9,522 nt of DNA from an uncultured delta proteobacterium (GTDB lineage Bacteria > Myxococcota_A > Polyangia > Polyangiales > Polyangiaceae). A program made the position numbers and the translations under genes. The number at the start of each line of letters is the position of its first letter. The first letter of the stretch is position 1. Where the stretch lies: the NCBI GenBank assembly GCA_903893335.1, contig CAITLX010000206.1, positions 1 through 9,522 on the forward strand. Reading direction: 5' to 3'. The notes below the pieces were generated by a model, which made no database searches, was not told the origin of the DNA, and worked only from the letters and a program-made list of their open reading frames with translations. Of the stretch, positions 1 through 4,998 are shown one piece after another.

Positions 1-1179
1 CACCTGCTCGACCCCGACGCCTACGGCGCCGCGACGCTCGCCGCGACGCTCGTCATGGCCGCGTCGGTCGCGTCGGCGCTCGGCGTCGGCGACTACGTCG
101 CGACGCGCGGGCGCGACGACGCGGACGCCCCGGCGACCGCGGCCCTCTTGCACCTCGCGGTCGGGCTCGTCGCGCTCGGCGCCGCGTACGCCCTGCGCGC
201 GCCGCTCGCCTCGGCGCTCCACGCCCCCGGCGCGGCGGCGCTCGTCGGCCCCTTCTGCGTGGCGTTCGCGGTCGAGCGCGCGGGGCACATCCCCGAGCGC
301 GTCTTGCAGCGCGATCTGCGCTTCGGCGCCGTCGCCTCGCTGCGCACCGCGAGCGGCGTGGCCTACCCGGTGGCCGCCGTCGCGTGCGCGCTCGCCGGCG
401 CGGGCGCCGCGTCGATCGCGTGGGGCAACCTCGCGCGCGCCGCGGTGCACCTCGTCGTCGGCGCGCTGCTCGCACGCGCGTGGACGTGGGCTCGCCCCTC
501 GCGGGTCGGGCTTGGGTCGGCGCGGCGCATGCTCGGCTTCGGCCTGCCCGTCTCGGGCGCCCACGCGCTGCGCTGGGCGTCGGGAAGCTGGGACGTGCCG
601 CTGTTCGCGCGGCTGTTCGGGCCCGCGGCGGCCGCGGCGTACGCGCTCGCGAGCCACCTCGCGAGCGTGCCCCACGAGCAAGTCGCCGAGCCCGCGCGCG
701 ACGCCATGCTCCCGGCGTTCGCGCGGCTCGCGCCCGCCGAGCGGCCGCGCGCCTTCGGCGCCTGGCTCGTGCGCCTCTCGCTCGTCGTGCTCGCGCTGAC
801 CGCCGTGCTCGCCGCGCTGACGCCGACCGCCGCGCGCCTCGTGCTCGACGCTCGCTGGCGCGCCGTGGCCCCCATGGTCGCCGTGCTCGCCCTCGGCGCC
901 GTCGCGCGCCCCGCGCTCGTCACCGCGAGCACCTACCTCGTGGCCACCGCGCGCACGCGCGCCGCGCTGCTCGTCGAGGCGCTCTGCCTCGCCGCCGCGC
1001 TCGCGGGCCTGCTCTGGGGCGCCGGGCGCTCGCCCCTGCTCGCCTGCGTCGGGCTCTCGGCGGGCTTCATCGTCGCCGCGGCGGCGGCGGTCTTCGGCGT
1101 CGTGCGCCTCGACCGCATGGGGTGGAGGCGCGTGCTGCTCGGCCACGGCTTTGCCTCGCGCGCGCGGAGCGTGCGATGA
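1..1179 (+). CDS. Wzx-type polysaccharide flippase (MATE/MOP superfamily), 5'-truncated by the window
   Basis: Probable inner-membrane flippase moving lipid-linked oligosaccharide repeat units to the periplasmic face during exopolysaccharide or O-antigen synthesis. The frame is open from base 1, and its first residues (HLLDPDAYGAATLAATLV) match the family's early 'L.P.dyG' segment, so the true start lies upstream and the ATG at 55 is internal. Visible are 392 codons of alternating hydrophobic stretches and short basic loops; families of this type usually run 450-500 residues, so roughly the first helix or two are missing. The middle, around 'FGLPVSGAHALRW' and 'AYALASHLASVPHEQVAEP', resembles the central conserved part of the WzxC/RfbX-like group ('Y.la..la.lp.eqi..p...vl.PafsrL'). 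The stop is followed by 52 bp and then the MBOAT gene, consistent with one operon. Substrate cannot be told from sequence. Family call fairly sure; the exact subgroup is not. Confidence 0.82.
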   Translation, partial: HLLDPDAYGAATLAATLVMAASVASALGVGDYVATRGRDDADAPATAALLHLAVGLVALGAAYALRAPLASALHAPGAAALVGPFCVAFAVERAGHIPERVLQRDLRFGAVASLRTASGVAYPVAAVACALAGAGAASIAWGNLARAAVHLVVGALLARAWTWARPSRVGLGSARRMLGFGLPVSGAHALRWASGSWDVPLFARLFGPAAAAAYALASHLASVPHEQVAEPARDAMLPAFARLAPAERPRAFGAWLVRLSLVVLALTAVLAALTPTAARLVLDARWRAVAPMVAVLALGAVARPALVTASTYLVATARTRAALLVEALCLAAALAGLLWGAGRSPLLACVGLSAGFIVAAAAAVFGVVRLDRMGWRRVLLGHGFASRARSVR

Positions 1180-1231
1180 TTTCCCTCTCGCGGCCCGGGG
1201 CTCCGCGCCGCCGAGGCCCCCCGCCCAGCGC

Positions 1232-2746
1232 ATGATCTTCTCCGGCGTCGAGTTCGCCTACTTCCTCCCGGTCGCGCTCGCGCTCTACTGGCTGGTGCCG
1301 CGCCGCGCCGGCGCGCAGAACGCCGTGCTGCTGGTGCTCGGCTACCTGTTCTATTTCACGTGGTCGCCGCGGCTCGTGCCGCTGTTCGCGCTCGCCACGC
1401 TCGTCGACTACGCAGCCGCGCGCTTCATCGCCGCGCAGCGCGAGGCCGGCGGCCGCGAGGGGGCGACGCCGACCGAGCAGGCGCGGCGCGACAGGCTCGC
1501 GCGGCTCGGCCTCGGCGTCTCGCTCGCCTACAACCTCGGCCAGCTCTGCCTCTTCAAGTACCTCGGCTTCTTCGCCGAGTCGCTCGCCGCGATGCTCGCG
1601 ACGGTCGGCGTGCACGCGAGCCTGCCGGTGCTGCACCTCGCGCTGCCGCTCGGCATCTCGTTCTACACGTTCCAGAAGATCGCCTACGTCGTCGACGTCT
1701 ACGACGGCAAGATCCCCGCCTGCCGCTCGCCGCTCACCTTCGCCACCTTCGTCGCCTTCTTCCCCCAGCTCATCGCGGGGCCCATCGTGCGGGGCGACGA
1801 CACGCTGCCGCAGCTCGCCGCGCCCCGGCGCCCCGACGCCGAGCAGTGGCGCGCCGGCGCCGGGCTCTTCCTGCTCGGCTTCGTGAAGAAGGCCTACGTC
1901 GCCGATTTCCTCGCGCGCTACGTCGTCGACCCCGTCTTCGCCGACCCGGCTCAGTTCTCGGCGCGCGCGCACTGGCTCGCGCTCGCGGGCTACGGCGTGC
2001 AGGTCTTCTGCGATTTCTCCGGCTACAGCGAGATGGCCATCGGCACCGGGCGCCTGTTCGGCGTCGAGCTGCCGAAGAACTTCGACTACCCGCTGCTCGC
2101 CAAGAGCCTGCCCGAGCTGTGGCGGCGCTGGCACATCACGCTCAACACCTGGCTGTTCGAGTACGTCTTCGGGCCGCTCACCACGGGCACGAGCTGGCTG
2201 CGCGGCAGGCTCGACGCCGGCTTCCTCGTCGTGTTCCTCGCGTCGGGCCTCTGGCACGGCGCGCGCGCCACCTTCGTCGTCTGGGGGCTGGTGCACGGCC
2301 TCGGGCTCGTCGTGCACCACCGCTGGGACGAGGCGTGGCGCAGGCTCTGCCGCAAGGACCGCGCGTGGGTCGCGCGCCGACGCAGCGCGCCCTACGTCGC
2401 TTTGAGCTGGGCGCTGACCCAGGCGTTCTTCCTGCTCTCGCTCGTGCCGTTTCGCTCCGCGAGCCTCGGCGATGCGGCGCGCTTCGCGCGCGGGCTGCTC
2501 GCGCCGCACGCGGGCCCGGCGCTCCCGGCCGCGAGCGCGGCGCCCTTCGGCGCCCTGCAGGTGGCGCTCTGCTTCGCCCTCTTCGCCGCCTACCACCTGC
2601 TCGAGATCGGGCGCGGCGCGCGCCTGCGCGACGCCTTCTTCGCGCTGCACCCCGTCGTGCGCGGCGCCGTGTACGGTGCGGTGGTGGCCCTGCTCTTGCT
2701 GCTCGTACCCGTCTCGGCCGGCACGTTCATCTACGCTCAGTTCTGA
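1232..2746 (+). CDS. MBOAT-family membrane-bound O-acyltransferase (AlgI/DltB-like)
   Basis: Polytopic inner-membrane acyltransferase predicted to pass an acyl group from a cytoplasmic donor (CoA or carrier protein) across the membrane to a polysaccharide or its precursor. The 504-residue protein opens with the family's usual 'MIFSGVEFAYFLPVALALYWLVP' and carries 'LFKYLGFF', 'LPLGISFYTFQKIAY', 'FPQLIAGPIVR', 'CDFSGYSEMAIG' (Asp261), 'WRRWHITLNTWL' (His301) and 'GLWHG' (His342, the invariant MBOAT histidine). Length fits AlgI-like proteins (about 500) better than DltB (about 400). I chose ATG 1232 because the family's N-terminus starts there; a longer frame from 1151 adds 27 Pro/Arg-rich residues unlike any MBOAT. 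No strong Shine-Dalgarno is visible; the nearest is GAGG at 1213-1216, too far away to be convincing. The stretch after WRRWH reads 'LFEYVFGPLTTGTSW' and lacks the AlgI-type 'Y.YIPLGGNR'. A carrier protein and a ligase follow, suggesting they supply its donor. Family assignment is secure; acyl group and acceptor are unknown. Confidence 0.94.
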   Translation: MIFSGVEFAYFLPVALALYWLVPRRAGAQNAVLLVLGYLFYFTWSPRLVPLFALATLVDYAAARFIAAQREAGGREGATPTEQARRDRLARLGLGVSLAYNLGQLCLFKYLGFFAESLAAMLATVGVHASLPVLHLALPLGISFYTFQKIAYVVDVYDGKIPACRSPLTFATFVAFFPQLIAGPIVRGDDTLPQLAAPRRPDAEQWRAGAGLFLLGFVKKAYVADFLARYVVDPVFADPAQFSARAHWLALAGYGVQVFCDFSGYSEMAIGTGRLFGVELPKNFDYPLLAKSLPELWRRWHITLNTWLFEYVFGPLTTGTSWLRGRLDAGFLVVFLASGLWHGARATFVVWGLVHGLGLVVHHRWDEAWRRLCRKDRAWVARRRSAPYVALSWALTQAFFLLSLVPFRSASLGDAARFARGLLAPHAGPALPAASAAPFGALQVALCFALFAAYHLLEIGRGARLRDAFFALHPVVRGAVYGAVVALLLLLVPVSAGTFIYAQF

Positions 2747-2750
2747 CCCG

Positions 2751-2754
2751 GGAG
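2751..2754 (+). promoter_or_regulatory. Shine-Dalgarno GGAG fixing the GTG start of the carrier protein gene
   Basis: GGAG lies 7 nt upstream of GTG 2762, inside the 15-nt gap after the MBOAT stop. It supports GTG as the start of the carrier protein gene, and the position suggests coupled translation with the MBOAT. Confidence 0.6.
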
Positions 2755-2761
2755 CCGCCTC

Positions 2762-3025
2762 GTGAGCCTTCGCCAGATCGTCGTCGAGTGGCTCGACGAC
2801 AACTACCACTTCGGTGAGGCCGCCTCGCTCATCCGGGACGACGAGATGTCGTTCCTCAAGAACGGCATCCTCGACAGCCTCGGCTTCGTGCAGCTCGTCT
2901 TGTTCCTCGAGAAGCGGCTCGGCATCAAGATCGACCGCAAGCAGCTCAGCCCGAAGAACTTCGACGGCATGGGGAAGATCCTCGCCTTCGTCGCGGCTGT
3001 CCCCGGCTACACGGGCCCGCGATGA
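2762..3025 (+). CDS. Small acyl carrier protein, DltC-like
   Basis: A free-standing 87-residue carrier protein, predicted to be a four-helix bundle that holds an acyl group as a thioester on 4'-phosphopantetheine. The attachment site is Ser39 in 'GILDSLGFVQLV', matching the family's 'LDS.g.vqLv' motif at the start of helix 2. The following 'FLEKRLGIKIDRKQLSPKNFDGMGKILAFV' follows the DltC-like pattern (EerfgI.v....l...nf.t...I..yv) more closely than that of fatty-acid-synthesis AcpP, which has the DSLD..E signature. The GTG start is supported by GGAG seven bases upstream. It lies 15 nt after the MBOAT stop, and its own stop overlaps the ligase start (ATGA at 3022-3025), so translation of the two is probably coupled. 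By analogy with DltA/DltC/DltB, the neighbouring ligase may load it and the MBOAT may unload it; that pairing is inferred. Being a carrier protein is nearly certain; its cargo is unknown. A phosphopantetheinyl transferase must come from elsewhere. Confidence 0.91.
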   Translation: MSLRQIVVEWLDDNYHFGEAASLIRDDEMSFLKNGILDSLGFVQLVLFLEKRLGIKIDRKQLSPKNFDGMGKILAFVAAVPGYTGPR

Positions 3026-4998
3026 CGGCGCCCGTCTGGTCGCCGCGCCCCGGGGCGCGCGCGTCGCAGATGGCCGACTTCGCGCGCTTCGCGTCTCGCG
3101 AGACGGGGCGCGATCTGACCGCGTGGCCCGCGCTGCACGCCTTCTCCATCGAGGACGTGGGCGCCTTCTGGTCGCTGCTGCTCGCGTGGTCGGGCGTCGC
3201 CACCGAGGGGAGCCGCGCGCCGGCGCTCGAGGGCGAGGGCGTCGAGGCGGCGCGCTTCTTCCCCCACCTGCGCCTCTCGTGGGCCGCGACGCTGCTCGCG
3301 GGGCCCGAGGGTGCGTCGCTCGACGCCAAGGCGCTCGTCGCGGTGGACGAGACGGGCGCGCGCCGCGAGCTGACGCGGGGCGAGCTCGGCGCCCGCGTGC
3401 TCGCGCTCGCCGACGCGCTGCGCGCGCGCGGGGTGGGCGCGGGCGATCGGGTCGTGGCGCTCGCGCGCAACGGCGCCGAGGCCGCGATCGCGTGCCTGGC
3501 CACCGCGGCGATCGGCGCGGTCTGGTCGTCGGCGGCGCCCGACCTCGGCGTCGACGCCCTCGTCGATCGCTTCGGCCAGCTCGACCCGGTGCTCCTGTTC
3601 GCCTCGACGTCGCTGCTGCACCAGGGGGTCGCCACCGCGCTCGCGCCTCGCGTCGCAGGCATCATCGACGCGGTGGCCTCGATCCGCGAGGTCGTCTGGC
3701 TCGACGACGGCGTGGCGGCGCTCGCCGCGCGCCCGGTGGAGGTGTCGCGGCTCTCGGCGCTCGTCGCCGACGCCCCTCGCGCCGACGTCGCCGCCCGCGT
3801 CGCGGCGCTGCCCCGCCACCCCTTCGCGCACCCGCTGTTCGTCCTGTACTCGTCGGGCACGACGGGCCGGCCCAAGGCCATCGTGCACGGCACGGGGGGC
3901 ACGCTGCTCGAACACGTCAAGGAGCACCGGCTGCACGGCGATCTGCGTGCCAGCGACGTGCTGCTGTTCGTCACCTCGACCGGCTGGATGATGTGGCCCT
4001 GGCTGCTCTCGGCGCTCGCGGTCGGCGCGGCCATCGTGCTCGTCGACGGCTCGGTGACGTACCCCGACGACGACGCGCTCTGGCGCGTGGTCGAGCGCGA
4101 GGGGGTCACCGTGCTCGGCACGAGCCCCGCGTACCTCGGGTACTGCCGCGACCTCGGGCTGTCGCCCGGCGCGCGCGCGACGGGCCTGCGCGCGGTGATG
4201 TCGACCGGCTCGGTGCTCTCCGAGGGCCTGTTTCACTGGGTGCGCGAGCACGTCGGCGACGTGCCCTTGCAGTCGGTGTCGGGCGGCACCGACATGCTCG
4301 GCTGCTTCGTGCTCGGCCACCCCGACCTGCCGGTGTGGCCCGGCGAGATGCAGTGCGTCGGCCTCGGCTTCGACCTCTGCGCGGCCGCGCCCGACGGCAC
4401 GCTGGCGCGCGTGGGCGAGGGCGAGCTGGTGTGCGCCTCGCCCTTCCCGTCGAGGCCCGTCGCGTTCGTCGCGGACGCGGACGGCGCGCGGCTACACGAG
4501 GCGTATTACGCGCAGCACCCCGGCGTCTGGACGCACGGCGATCTCGTCGAGCTCACCGCGCGCGGCACCGCGCGCATCCACGGGCGCTCGGACGGCGTGC
4601 TCAACGTGCGCGGCATCCGCGTGGGCCCGGCCGAGATCTACCGCGTCGTCGCGCGCTTCGACGAGGTGGCCGAGGCCATGGCGCTCGAGCAGGCGGCCCC
4701 TGCCGAGCCCGGCGGCAGCCGCCTCGTGCTGCTCGTGGTGATGCGCCCCGGGCGCGCGCTCGACCGCCCGCTCACGCTGCGCATGAAGAAGGAGCTGCGC
4801 GACCGGGCGTCCATGGCGCACGTGCCCGCGGTCGTCGCCGAGGTGCCCGAGCTGCCGACGACGTGGAACGGCAAGAGGTCCGAGCGCGCCGCGCGCGACG
4901 CGCTCCACGGCCGCCCGCTGCAGAACCTCGCCGCGCTGCGCAACCCGGCGTGCCTCGCGGCGATCGCCGAGCACCCGGCGCTCAAGCTCGACGCGTGA
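3022..4998 (+). CDS. Acetoacetyl-CoA synthetase-family acyl-adenylating ligase
   Basis: A 658-residue ANL-superfamily enzyme, full length for acetoacetate-CoA ligases (about 650). It should adenylate a short carboxylic acid with ATP and transfer it to a thiol: CoA in characterised relatives, possibly the adjacent carrier protein here. Family marks in order: N-terminal 'APVWSPRP...SQMADFARF'; P-loop 'YSSGTTGRPKAIVHG' from Tyr276 to Gly290, continued by the acetoacetate-ligase signature 'LLEHVKEH' (295-302); 'TGWMMW' (320-325); 'SVSGGTDMLGCF' (418-429) where acetyl-CoA synthetases have a different motif; the hinge 'GRSDGVLNVRGIRVG' (521-535) with Asp524; and the catalytic lysine Lys618 in 'TWNGKRSE'. 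The C-terminal 'GRPLQNLAALRNP' tail is also typical of the family. Nothing essential appears missing. The start ATG overlaps the carrier protein stop by 4 bp, and the end overlaps the convergent lyase gene by 17 bp. Ordinary family members activate acetoacetate from ketone-body or polyhydroxybutyrate turnover; the operon with an MBOAT and carrier protein instead suggests glycan acylation. Family secure, substrate inferred. Confidence 0.93.
   Translation: MTAPVWSPRPGARASQMADFARFASRETGRDLTAWPALHAFSIEDVGAFWSLLLAWSGVATEGSRAPALEGEGVEAARFFPHLRLSWAATLLAGPEGASLDAKALVAVDETGARRELTRGELGARVLALADALRARGVGAGDRVVALARNGAEAAIACLATAAIGAVWSSAAPDLGVDALVDRFGQLDPVLLFASTSLLHQGVATALAPRVAGIIDAVASIREVVWLDDGVAALAARPVEVSRLSALVADAPRADVAARVAALPRHPFAHPLFVLYSSGTTGRPKAIVHGTGGTLLEHVKEHRLHGDLRASDVLLFVTSTGWMMWPWLLSALAVGAAIVLVDGSVTYPDDDALWRVVEREGVTVLGTSPAYLGYCRDLGLSPGARATGLRAVMSTGSVLSEGLFHWVREHVGDVPLQSVSGGTDMLGCFVLGHPDLPVWPGEMQCVGLGFDLCAAAPDGTLARVGEGELVCASPFPSRPVAFVADADGARLHEAYYAQHPGVWTHGDLVELTARGTARIHGRSDGVLNVRGIRVGPAEIYRVVARFDEVAEAMALEQAAPAEPGGSRLVLLVVMRPGRALDRPLTLRMKKELRDRASMAHVPAVVAEVPELPTTWNGKRSERAARDALHGRPLQNLAALRNPACLAAIAEHPALKLDA

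Noticed and set aside
1197..1220. GGGGCT...GGCCCC imperfect hairpin in the 52-bp gap before the MBOAT
   Set aside because: Short, with a wobble pair and no T-tract; expected by chance in DNA this rich in G and C.
1151..1231. N-terminal extension of the MBOAT from TTG 1151
   Set aside because: Adds 27 Pro/Arg-rich residues that overlap the flippase end; the typical MBOAT N-terminus starts at ATG 1232.
1067..2809. A 580-codon - strand open frame opposite the MBOAT
   Set aside because: Charged, repetitive translation (Glu/Arg/Ala) with no recognisable domain; the + strand frame has every MBOAT motif.
3007..4320. A 437-codon - strand open frame opposite the ligase
   Set aside because: Another low-complexity antisense frame; no start signal or family resemblance.
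3022..4998. Reading the ligase as an ordinary acetyl-CoA synthetase
   Set aside because: The LLEHVKEH, SGGTDMLGCF and GRPLQNLAALRNP segments are those of acetoacetate-CoA ligases.
2762..4998. Carrier protein plus ligase as a fragment of a PKS/NRPS cluster
   Set aside because: No ketosynthase, acyltransferase, condensation or thioesterase domain is present; the neighbours are glycan export and modification genes.
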